Shown here: positions 45,901 through 53,359 of the stretch, one piece after another
How the letters are laid out: each line of letters begins with the position of its first letter
Numbering within the stretch: position 1 is the stretch's first letter
NCBI GenBank assembly: GCA_964574215.1
Contig: CAZNLR010000006.1
Coordinates: 71,458 to 135,457 of the forward strand
Direction: 5' to 3'
Length of the DNA: 64,000 nt
Source of the DNA: GCA-2725625 sp964574215
Lineage (GTDB): Bacteria; Pseudomonadota; Alphaproteobacteria; Rhodospirillales; UBA2165
Made by a program: the position numbers and the translations under genes
Notes under the pieces: model-generated
Seen by the model: only the letters and a program-made list of their open reading frames with translations
The model's database searches: none
Told to the model about the DNA's origin: nothing

Positions 45901-46248
45901 GATCCTAAATCCAGAGAACAGGCACTTGCAGAGGCAGATGAAATTCTGAAGCAGCAATGTGTCAGTCACAATTACTTATGGTTTTACCGTGACGCCATCG
46001 ATGCTTGTCTCAATGCCGGTGACTGGGCTGGCGTCATTAAATATGCGCAGGCGGCCGAGGACTATACCGAAGAAGAGCGGCTGCCCTGGATGGACCTGCT
46101 CATCCGCCGGGGCCGAGCTCTGGCCAAGTGGGGACAAAACGGCCACGACGCGGAAGTCGCCAACGAGCTTGAAGAGATTCGGCAAACCGCGACCAGCGTT
46201 CAATTCAACGCCATTGTACCGATGATTAACGTCGCGTTGGAGAACTAA
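42949..46248 (+). CDS. Class III nucleotide cyclase-AAA ATPase-TPR signalling protein
   Basis: The 1099-residue protein has, in order, two zinc ribbons (CQNC/CGQC and CPSC/CGQC, residues 3-45), a class III cyclase domain (about 78-230) with metal residues D85 and D129 (FCDLADST, YMGDGILIYFGYP), and a signalling ATPase with Walker A YGEAGVGKSR near residue 303. TPR repeats follow from about 700 onward. It could make cAMP or cGMP under control of the ATPase-TPR part. Coupling to the CULT gene suggests that CULT senses a ligand for it, but this is inference. It converges with prpE with a four-base overlap. Confidence 0.88.
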   Translation: MKCQNCQHDNMEGNKFCGQCGAKLPLLCPSCHSENPSDNKFCGQCGGDLSGSIQSASPETLEQTPEQTPQENEAERRQLTVMFCDLADSTALSEKLDPEDLRKVIGDYQNACAKEIETYGGYIARYMGDGILIYFGYPSAHEDDPERGVRTGLAIIDSIKALSLVQEFDIELQVRVGIATGLVVAGDIVGEGASEEHAVLGVTPNLAARLQGVADPNCLVISDRTHRLTGGFFDYLDIGRHQLKGIKEPEQAWQVLGESEISSRFEATAEDGVSALVGREEEVALLVNRWSRAMAKEEQVAIIYGEAGVGKSRIAEEFRERIKGDEPSVILLSCSPFHGNSAFYPLTNCLRRVLGILPSDTVDTQVEKLENFLKNLDLNESEIAPMIAPIILNAGENPYPQPLGSPEERKTKIFEALFEMMNAQSERTPVLMIAEDAHWIDPSTEEFLGLLIDQLRQCRLFLLVAARPEFEPGWYAHPHVTTLNLNKMSRTDSMLLIEKVAGGKLLPDEIQQQIIDKTDGIPLFVEELTKTVLESELLAEEKDRYVLTGSLTALAIPESLQDSLMARLDRLAPVKEVAQLASVIGRSFSERLLSSVSNLDSAVLKTALNELVGAELIMQSGMAPNVSFEFKHALVQDAAYESLLKTTRQRFHKSVAESLEKNFPDETETEPEVVAHHYSEASLAEHAVPYWRKAGKMATQRWANAEAIGHLLEGLDVLEQWEESEGRANEELPLLAELIASLRILDRYDEALNYLDRAQAIAEKFDNPEAMALIHYQRGNIFFPLGNIDGCLEQHELSRQNAQRANSPEKEAQALSGLGDAYYMRGRMKTAFGHFSECVSLSEQHGLLSIEAANLPMRGHTQLYLNRLEEGLKDSLDAAEMANKAGNLRAELIARGSCAGKFLYDMGQNDAAKEQLELALSIAKKIGARRFEPVNQDVLSKILALEGNRGQAMDMIEEALETSRDTGIKFAGPMTLGALAVVTDDPKSREQALAEADEILKQQCVSHNYLWFYRDAIDACLNAGDWAGVIKYAQAAEDYTEEERLPWMDLLIRRGRALAKWGQNGHDAEVANELEEIRQTATSVQFNAIVPMINVALEN

Positions 46249-48164
46249 CCCCGTTTACCGGCAAGCCCCAACCCCTCAAGGGCGACTTCTATTTCATCTA
46301 AAATTACAGGATCGTCAATGGTCGCCGGCATGCGGTATTCATTGTTATCGGCAATACTCTGCATGGTGCCGCGAAGAATCTTTCCCGACCTCGTTTTGGG
46401 CAGCCGTTCAATGATGGCGGCCTGTTTGAAAGCAGCCACTGGGCCGATCTGATCCCGCACCATTTGAACCACTTCACCGACAATGTCATCCGAAGCACGG
46501 TCGACACCCGCTTTCAACACAAGAAATCCGACCGGCAACTGGCCCTTGAGTTGATCCTCGACGCCGATCACTGCGCATTCGGCAACATCCGGATGGTTGG
46601 CCAAAACTTCTTCCATACCGCCGGTGGATAGGCGATGTCCGGCTACATTGATTATATCGTCGGTCCGCGCCATAACGAAGACGTAGCCGTCCTCGTCGAT
46701 AAATCCCGCATCGGCGGTCTTGTAAAAGCCGGGGTATTCTTCAAGATAGCTTTCGACATACCGGTCGTCGGCTTGCCAAAGAGTCGGCAATGATCCCGGC
46801 GGCAAGGGCAGTCTGCACGAAAGCGCACCAATCTCTCCCGCCTTAACCTGGTTATTGGCATCATCAAGCACCTGAAGGTCCCAACCCGGCGCCGGTTTCG
46901 TGGGCGATCCTGCTTTAATGGGAAAAGCGTCCAGTCCCATGCAGTTGGCCGCGATCGACCAGCCGGTTTCCGTTTGCCACCAATGATCGATCACCGGCAC
47001 GCCGATTTTATCCTCTGCCCAATGCAGCGTATCGGGATCAGTGCGCTCGCCCGCTAAAAATAGATATTCGAATTTGCTCAGGTCATATTCTTTGAGGAAC
47101 AGACCTTCAGGATCTTCCTTTTTTATCGCCCTGAAGGCGGTCGGGGCGGTAAACATTACTTTGACACCATGTTCCGAAATGACCCGCCAGAAAGCACCGG
47201 CGTCGGGCGTACCGACGGGTTTGCCTTCATAAAAAACGGTCGTGCAACCACTCAGTAGCGGTGCATACACCATATAGGAATGGCCAACCACCCAACCGAC
47301 GTCAGAGGCGGCCCAATAAACATCTCCGACATCGACATTATAAATTGTCTTCATCGTCCAGTTGAGGGCGACGGCATGACCGCCATTGTCCCTCACCACC
47401 CCCTTGGGAACGCCGGTGGTCCCCGACGTATAAAGAATGTAAAGCGGATCCGTTGCCGCGACGGTCACGCAGTCATGGGGTTCCGCCGTCGCCATGGCGT
47501 CGTCCCAGTCGACATCGCGGCCGTCCGTTAGTTCTGCTTTTTCCTGTTCCCTTTGCAGCACGATAACAGAGTCCGGTTTTTCCGAAGCAAGATCGATAGC
47601 GTCGTTCAACAGGGGCATATAAGGAATGATCCGTCCGACTTCGATACCACAGGATGCCGTTACGATTGCCTTGGGTTTTGCATCATCGATGCGGACAGCC
47701 AATTCGTTGGAAGCGAACCCGCCAAACACCACAGAGTGAACGGCCCCCAACCGCGCGCAAGCCAGCATGGCGATAGCAGCTTCCGGCACCATGGGCATAT
47801 AAACGATAACCCGGTCTCCTTTGGCGACGCCGTTCGCCGCCAAAACGCCGGCAAATTTAGCGACTTCATCCCTGAGTTCACGATAGGTGTATTTTTTTAC
47901 CGTGCCTCCGGTGACCGGGCTGTCGTAAATCAGCGCCGGTTGATCGGCACGTCCATCTTCGACGTGCCTGTCCAGAGCGTTGTAGCAAGTGTTCATTTCA
48001 CCGCCCATGAACCAGCGGTAAAAAGGCGGATTGGAATCGTCTAGAACTTTATCCCACTTTTTTTCCCAGTGAATTCCTTCGGCGATTTCACCCCAGAACC
48101 CCTCCGGATCGTTGATTGATCTGGCGTAAACATCTGCATAGGTCTGATTGCCGTCTGCACTCAT
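46245..48164 (-). CDS. prpE: Propionyl-CoA synthetase
   Basis: PrpE makes propionyl-CoA from propionate, ATP and CoA. The 639-residue protein has LYTSGTTGVPKGVVRDNGGH, typical of PrpE rather than AcsA, and the catalytic lysine in LPKTRSGKILRGTM. Also visible are MTFxAPTAFR-like residues (VMFTAPTAFRAIKKEDPEG). It may supply acyl-CoA for the B12 mutase pathway, but they are 30 kb apart. Confidence 0.88.
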   Translation of the reverse strand: MSADGNQTYADVYARSINDPEGFWGEIAEGIHWEKKWDKVLDDSNPPFYRWFMGGEMNTCYNALDRHVEDGRADQPALIYDSPVTGGTVKKYTYRELRDEVAKFAGVLAANGVAKGDRVIVYMPMVPEAAIAMLACARLGAVHSVVFGGFASNELAVRIDDAKPKAIVTASCGIEVGRIIPYMPLLNDAIDLASEKPDSVIVLQREQEKAELTDGRDVDWDDAMATAEPHDCVTVAATDPLYILYTSGTTGVPKGVVRDNGGHAVALNWTMKTIYNVDVGDVYWAASDVGWVVGHSYMVYAPLLSGCTTVFYEGKPVGTPDAGAFWRVISEHGVKVMFTAPTAFRAIKKEDPEGLFLKEYDLSKFEYLFLAGERTDPDTLHWAEDKIGVPVIDHWWQTETGWSIAANCMGLDAFPIKAGSPTKPAPGWDLQVLDDANNQVKAGEIGALSCRLPLPPGSLPTLWQADDRYVESYLEEYPGFYKTADAGFIDEDGYVFVMARTDDIINVAGHRLSTGGMEEVLANHPDVAECAVIGVEDQLKGQLPVGFLVLKAGVDRASDDIVGEVVQMVRDQIGPVAAFKQAAIIERLPKTRSGKILRGTMQSIADNNEYRMPATIDDPVILDEIEVALEGLGLAGKRG

Positions 48165-48275
48165 TGTGAACCCCCTGTAGGATTTTTATTATAGAATTTC
48201 CACAGCTTAGTTTTAGCCTTACTTGAATTATTGCACCAGCCCGGATGTTCTTCCAACAAACAAATTGAATAAAAT

Positions 48276-50285
48276 TCAGTCGACGATACGTTGGGATGGA
48301 AACTCGACCGTCACCACGGTGCCTTCGCCCGGTTTACTTTTGATGGTCAGTGTACCGCCATGGGCCACGACCAAACCGTTGGTAAGAGGCAGACCGAGAC
48401 CCGAACCTTCGTAGTTTCGAGCCAGATCGCTCTCTACCTGACCGAATTTTGTCAGGGCCAGTTCGATATCGTCCTCATCCATACCGATGCCATGATCGAC
48501 GACTTCGAAAATCAAACTCCCCTTTTCCGTACGATTTACCGCTAAAGAGACTTCGTCACCATCCGATGAAAACTTAATGGCGTTTGACAGCAAGTTGACC
48601 AGAATTTGTTTCATACGACGAAGATCCAAAGAAACATCCGACAGCGATATATCAAAGGAACTGTTCAAAATAATCCCAGCACTATCTGCACGCGGTTTCA
48701 CCATTCTCAACGTCGCGTCGATAAGGCCTTCAATATCGGCCACTTCCTCATTTAAATTCAGGTTGCCGGATTCAATTGCCGACACATCTAAAATATCGTT
48801 GATCAGATCATGCAGATGTTCGCCCGAACTAACGATATTTTCTAGATATTCCATGTATTTTGGGACCTCGACCGGACCGAAAATCTGTTGCTGCATGCTT
48901 TCGGCGAAGCCCAAAATCGCGGTAAGGGGCGAGCGTAATTCGTGACTCATATTGGCCAGGAATTCAGTCTTGGACCGGTTGGCCAATTCGGCGATTTCTT
49001 TGGCCCGCCTCAGTTCGTCCTCCGATTCGATTCGTTCGGTAATGTCATTCATAAATACGGCGACATGAGTGACGCGCTGTTCCTCGTCGATCACAGGATA
49101 GGAATTGACCTCTACATACTGGTTGCCGATTTGATCGATGGATTGTTTCGGCTTTCCCGATTTGATGATTTCCGCCAAGCGGGCGCGGCGTTCTTCAATC
49201 AGTTCTTGCGGAATCTTGTTGGATTTTATCATTAGTTCGTAGGCATTGGCGCCTATGCCCTGGCCCCGCTCTACCGAAAACCATTTGAATACGGCATCAT
49301 TCGCTTCGAGAATTCTACCGGTCGGATCGATTAGAACGGCGGCATAATCGGAGGCGTTTAATAAAGCACGGGTGACTTTTTCGCTGATACGAAGGGCTTG
49401 CTCGACGGCCCGCCGATCGTCAACCTCCTGCTGCAACTCACTGGTCCTTTCCTCGACCATTGCCTCGAGATGATCGGTCGCCTCTTTCAGCGTTTTTTCC
49501 GTTTCGACCCGGGCGCTGATATCCCGGGCAATAACCAGTATAGCCTGCTCTCCCTTGTAATTTATTCTGGTGCCCTGCGCCTCTACATCAATCCGGCTGC
49601 CATCAAACTGGATATACACTTGAGGGACGCGGCCGGCTGAAATACCGGTATCAAATATGCCCTGTATTCTTTTTTTGACGTGATCCTTGAATCCCGGTGG
49701 AACGTGACCTAAAGCATCCCGTCCAATAATGTCATCGACGGACCGGGCGCCGAAAATTTCGATTGCCGCCTCATTGGCATAGAGTATTTTTTTGCCGTCA
49801 TGGATATAGACGGCATCGGGACTGAACTCGATCAGTGTGCGGTACTTTTCCTCACTATCCGACAGCTGATGTTCACGTTCTCTTTGGAGCGTAATATTTT
49901 TTTGAAAGGCGACAACGCTGCCGTCACTTAGTTTTTTTTGAGAAATCTGATACCACTGATCACCAAGCCGGAACTCGTAATCGCTTGCTGCTTGTTTGAT
50001 CAGCTCAATACGTTCGGCGACCCATTCTGCTTCGCGGCCCACCGCATCTGCCTGTTGGCCCGTTTTTGCCCGCGCCCACACTAAATCCTCGTAGTCCAAT
50101 CCGGGTTTTAGGAGATGTGCCAAATCTGGGCGGAGATCGAGATACTTCTGATTGAAGGTGACAAGTTTTAAATCCTTGTCCCACATAGCAAAACTATCGG
50201 GAATGTTTTCCAGCACTTCCAAAATACGGTCATTGTCGGCTTTGGAAAAATCCGATTTAGCCGTCTCATTCGATTTCTTATTCAT
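48276..50285 (-). CDS. Soluble PAS sensor histidine kinase
   Basis: This 669-residue kinase has no visible membrane segment. Three PAS-like domains lie near residues 20-130, 145-260 and 300-420, joined by coiled-coil parts. The histidine is H448 in FLANMSHELRSPLTAILG. The HATPase domain has the N box (LVNLLSNAIKFS), G1 (DHGIGMDEDDIE), and G2 (GSGLGLPLTNGLV). It starts four bases within the VWA gene and so is the last gene of the cox-like operon. No response regulator is next to it. Confidence 0.88.
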   Translation of the reverse strand: MNKKSNETAKSDFSKADNDRILEVLENIPDSFAMWDKDLKLVTFNQKYLDLRPDLAHLLKPGLDYEDLVWARAKTGQQADAVGREAEWVAERIELIKQAASDYEFRLGDQWYQISQKKLSDGSVVAFQKNITLQREREHQLSDSEEKYRTLIEFSPDAVYIHDGKKILYANEAAIEIFGARSVDDIIGRDALGHVPPGFKDHVKKRIQGIFDTGISAGRVPQVYIQFDGSRIDVEAQGTRINYKGEQAILVIARDISARVETEKTLKEATDHLEAMVEERTSELQQEVDDRRAVEQALRISEKVTRALLNASDYAAVLIDPTGRILEANDAVFKWFSVERGQGIGANAYELMIKSNKIPQELIEERRARLAEIIKSGKPKQSIDQIGNQYVEVNSYPVIDEEQRVTHVAVFMNDITERIESEDELRRAKEIAELANRSKTEFLANMSHELRSPLTAILGFAESMQQQIFGPVEVPKYMEYLENIVSSGEHLHDLINDILDVSAIESGNLNLNEEVADIEGLIDATLRMVKPRADSAGIILNSSFDISLSDVSLDLRRMKQILVNLLSNAIKFSSDGDEVSLAVNRTEKGSLIFEVVDHGIGMDEDDIELALTKFGQVESDLARNYEGSGLGLPLTNGLVVAHGGTLTIKSKPGEGTVVTVEFPSQRIVD

Positions 50286-51511
50286 GCCGCAACCGATAAT
50301 TTTCTGGCTGACCGTTCAGGGTGATCCAAATTTTCACTCAGCAACTCCGTTAGATCGCGCAGACTATCCAGATTGTGCACGGTCTTGAATTTGTCCACAT
50401 GAGGAAGCATGGCGCGAATGCCGACGGATTTGGGCTCAAAACCGTCATAACGCAATAAGGGATTCAACCAAATCAAGTTGCGGCAGGATTTATGCAGCCG
50501 TTCCATTTCCTCGGCCAGCCCGTGCCCTTCCTCGCGGTCGAGACCATCGGAAATCAACAGCACAACGGCGCCCTGGCTCAATACCCGGCGCGACCAATTG
50601 CGGTTGAAATCATGCAGGCAGTGGCCGATCCGGGTACCGCCCGACCAATCCTCAACCGCCTCACCCACCTTCGCCAAGGAGGCATCGACGTCTTTGTGCC
50701 TCAAGTGGCGGGTTATATTTGTCAACCGGGTGCCGAACAGAAAGGTGTGCACCCGGTCCCGGTCATTGGTGATGGCGTGCATGAAGTGGAGGAACATGCG
50801 GGAGTACCGCTCCATGGAGCCGGAAATGTCGCAGATGACAACCAAGGGCGGATGGCGGTAGCGGCGCTTACGCTTTACCAAAGGAATGATATCCCCACCC
50901 GACCGCAAAGCAGCTCTGAGCGTCCGGCGCATATCGACCCGATTCCCGGTTGAAGACGGGCGGTAACGCCGCGTCGGAACATCCATGATGGGTAAGCGCA
51001 AGCGTTGAATGGCAACGACGGCCTGCTTTATCTCCTCCGACGACATTTTTTCGAAGTCCTTTTGGCTGAGAACTTCGTTGGCGCTCCAGGTAAGGGTAGC
51101 ATCAAACTCTATTTCTTCCTCGTCTCTTTCTTGCTCGGCATCGCCTTCCCCCGGCGATAATGCTTCTGCGACCCGGCGGGAAAGTTCTTCCGAATCCGGA
51201 CCGGCCTCGCCGCTCGATATATCTGGCAGCACCATCTGCATCATGCGTTCCAGAATATCCGGATTTCGCCAGAAAATGTGAAAGGCCTGATCGAACACCT
51301 CCCGCTGGGTGCGGTGTTTGACAAATACCGAATGCATGGCCCAATAAAAGTCCTGGCGGTTGGCCAGGCCGACGGTGGCGACAGCCCTCAGCGCATCCAA
51401 AACCTGTCCCGGTCCTACCGGCAATCCGGCGCGGCGCAGAACCCGGCCAAAATGCATGATATTTTCGCTTAACCGTCCCCCGACCGCGTCAATTGCCTTG
51501 GTGCTCGACAT
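50282..51511 (-). CDS. coxE: VWA-domain protein (CoxE-like)
   Basis: This 409-residue protein has the CoxE-type N-terminal part and a VWA domain with the MIDAS-like motif DISGSMERYSRM and, further on, ISDGLDREEGHG. CoxE works with the MoxR-type CoxD in maturation of the molybdenum/copper-type active site in CO dehydrogenase. The MoxR gene precedes it by five bases. The region 150-165 is acid-rich. Confidence 0.88.
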   Translation of the reverse strand: MSSTKAIDAVGGRLSENIMHFGRVLRRAGLPVGPGQVLDALRAVATVGLANRQDFYWAMHSVFVKHRTQREVFDQAFHIFWRNPDILERMMQMVLPDISSGEAGPDSEELSRRVAEALSPGEGDAEQERDEEEIEFDATLTWSANEVLSQKDFEKMSSEEIKQAVVAIQRLRLPIMDVPTRRYRPSSTGNRVDMRRTLRAALRSGGDIIPLVKRKRRYRHPPLVVICDISGSMERYSRMFLHFMHAITNDRDRVHTFLFGTRLTNITRHLRHKDVDASLAKVGEAVEDWSGGTRIGHCLHDFNRNWSRRVLSQGAVVLLISDGLDREEGHGLAEEMERLHKSCRNLIWLNPLLRYDGFEPKSVGIRAMLPHVDKFKTVHNLDSLRDLTELLSENLDHPERSARKLSVAA

Positions 51512-51516
51512 TGGAA

Positions 51517-52434
51517 TCAGTTCCCGGCTGTTGCCAATTCCATTTTTACTTCGTTGAGAATGCGATTGGCCTCGCTGCCTTCAATCTTTGCAATATCATC
51601 CTGGTACTTCAGCAAAGTGCCCAGGGTGTCGTTGATGGTGGTGGGGTCCAGAGACAAACAATCCAATTGGGTCAGCGCGTGCGCCCAATCGATGGTTTCG
51701 GCAACCCCCGGCACCTTGAACAAATCCTCATTGCGCAATTGCTGAACGAACAAGACCACTTCGGCGGACAGATTCGCTGCCGCTTCCGGCGCTTTGACCG
51801 CCAGGATTTCCTGTTCCCTTTCGGCGCTGGGATAGTCGACCCAATGGTAGAAACACCGTCGTTTCAGGGCATCATGGATTTCCCGCGTCCGGTTGGAGGT
51901 AATAATTACCAGTGGTGGCTGATCGGCCGTAATGGTGCCGAGTTCCGGTATGGTTACCTGATAGTCCGACAGAATTTCCAGAAGATAAGCCTCAAACGGC
52001 TCATCGGTGCGGTCTAGCTCGTCGATCAGCAAAACCGGCGCACCGGCGTCGTCAGGTTCAAGCGCCTGCAATAACGGCCGCTTGATCAGAAAATTATCAT
52101 TGAATATATCTGCTTCCAGTTTACTCCGATCCTGCTCTCCGGTTGCTTCCGCCAGCCGGATTTCCACCATCTGCCGTGAATAGTTCCATTCGTAAACCGC
52201 TGTCGTGACGTCAAGCCCCTCGTAACATTGCAGCCGCAGAAGACGACGGCCCAGAGTTTCCGAAAGCACTTTGGCGATTTCCGTTTTGCCGACACCCGCT
52301 TCGCCTTCCAGGAACAACGGCCGATTGAGGCTGAGGGAAAGATAGAGGGCCGTCGCCAGGCTCCGATTGGCGAGGTAGTCGCCTTGGCGCAGCAGCGTCA
52401 ATGTATCATCAACAGAATCGGGCAATTCAGCCAT
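51517..52434 (-). CDS. coxD: MoxR-family AAA ATPase (CoxD-like)
   Basis: The 305-residue ATPase has Walker A LEGEAGVGKTEIAKVL, Walker B VLLIDELDRTDEPFEAYLLE and the MoxR signature SNRTREIHDALKRR. It works as a chaperone with the VWA protein in maturing metalloenzymes. I took ATG 52434 (MAELPDSVDD); a TTG at 52449 is a possible alternative. It follows the coxM-like gene after a gap with a hairpin. Confidence 0.9.
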   Translation of the reverse strand: MAELPDSVDDTLTLLRQGDYLANRSLATALYLSLSLNRPLFLEGEAGVGKTEIAKVLSETLGRRLLRLQCYEGLDVTTAVYEWNYSRQMVEIRLAEATGEQDRSKLEADIFNDNFLIKRPLLQALEPDDAGAPVLLIDELDRTDEPFEAYLLEILSDYQVTIPELGTITADQPPLVIITSNRTREIHDALKRRCFYHWVDYPSAEREQEILAVKAPEAAANLSAEVVLFVQQLRNEDLFKVPGVAETIDWAHALTQLDCLSLDPTTINDTLGTLLKYQDDIAKIEGSEANRILNEVKMELATAGN

Positions 52435-52480
52435 CAAGAGAACTTTCAACTTATTGTTATGAATTTATCCGAGCATAGAA

Positions 52481-52526
52481 AACGCCGCCCCTTCTGTCCA
52501 TAATCGCGGTCAAGCGGGGCGGCGTT
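52481..52526 (-). terminator. Long-stem inverted repeat between coxM and moxR
   Basis: AACGCCGCCCC and GGGGCGGCGTT form an 11-base perfect stem around a 24-base loop. It lies in the 114-base gap after coxM on the minus strand. The T-tract is short, so it could be a terminator, an mRNA-stabilising hairpin or an attenuator. Confidence 0.5.
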
Positions 52527-52548
52527 ATCAATAGTTAGTTAGGGTCAC

Positions 52549-53346
52549 CTAACCGCAAGCGTCGACGGCGCGTTTGGCCATAACACCGATCAAATGGGCC
52601 CGGTAATCGGCGGCGGCATGAATGTCTGTCGCCAATCCATTCGATGGAATTGCCACGCCGTCTAATGCTCCGGCGGAAAAACTACCGCCTAATGCAGCTT
52701 CCAACTCCCCGGAACGGAACACCCCGTTTTGACCTGCGCCGGTAACGGCAACGCGTACGCCGGAACTTCCCGATGCCACGAACACGCCGACCAGGGCGTA
52801 TCGAGTGGCCGGATTGGGAAACTTCACATAAGCCGCCTTGTCGGGAACCGGGAAGCTGACGGACGTGATAATCTCGCCCTCTCCCAACGCTGTCGAAAAC
52901 AGTCCGGTGAAGAAATCGTCCGCCGAGATGCTCCGCTGATCGGTTATGATCGTCGCCCCCAACGCCAAACAGGCGGCCGGGTAATCGGCAGCCGGATCGT
53001 TGTTGGCGATAGAGCCGCCGATGGTACCCCGGTTGCGGACCTGGCGATCGCCGATGCCGTCGGCCAGGTCGGCCAGAGCTTCGATCTTGCCATTGACGTC
53101 ATCCGAGTTAGCCACATCGACGTGACGGGTCATGGCTCCAATGACGACATTGTCGCCGTCCATCGAGACACTGCTGAGCCCGTCGATGCCGGACAGATCG
53201 ACAACATCCGAAGGCGACGCCAATCCCAGCTTGACGGCGGGAAGCAGGGTCATACCACCGGCCATCAAGGCGCCATCCTGGGCTCCCTTTACTTTGGCGG
53301 CGGCTTCATCGAGTTGAGATGCGCGAAGATAGTGAAAATTTGTCAT
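52549..53346 (-). CDS. coxM: CO dehydrogenase-like medium (FAD) subunit
   Basis: This 265-residue FAD-binding subunit of the xanthine dehydrogenase family passes electrons from the Fe-S subunit. It has MAGGMTLLPAVKLGLASP and the second FAD motif GDRQVRNRGTIGGSIANNDPAAD. I chose ATG 53346 (MTNFHYLRAS); the longer frame runs into coxL. The C-terminal domain is normal. Confidence 0.9.
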   Translation of the reverse strand: MTNFHYLRASQLDEAAAKVKGAQDGALMAGGMTLLPAVKLGLASPSDVVDLSGIDGLSSVSMDGDNVVIGAMTRHVDVANSDDVNGKIEALADLADGIGDRQVRNRGTIGGSIANNDPAADYPAACLALGATIITDQRSISADDFFTGLFSTALGEGEIITSVSFPVPDKAAYVKFPNPATRYALVGVFVASGSSGVRVAVTGAGQNGVFRSGELEAALGGSFSAGALDGVAIPSNGLATDIHAAADYRAHLIGVMAKRAVDACG

Positions 53347-53359
53347 TGTTTCGTCCTCC

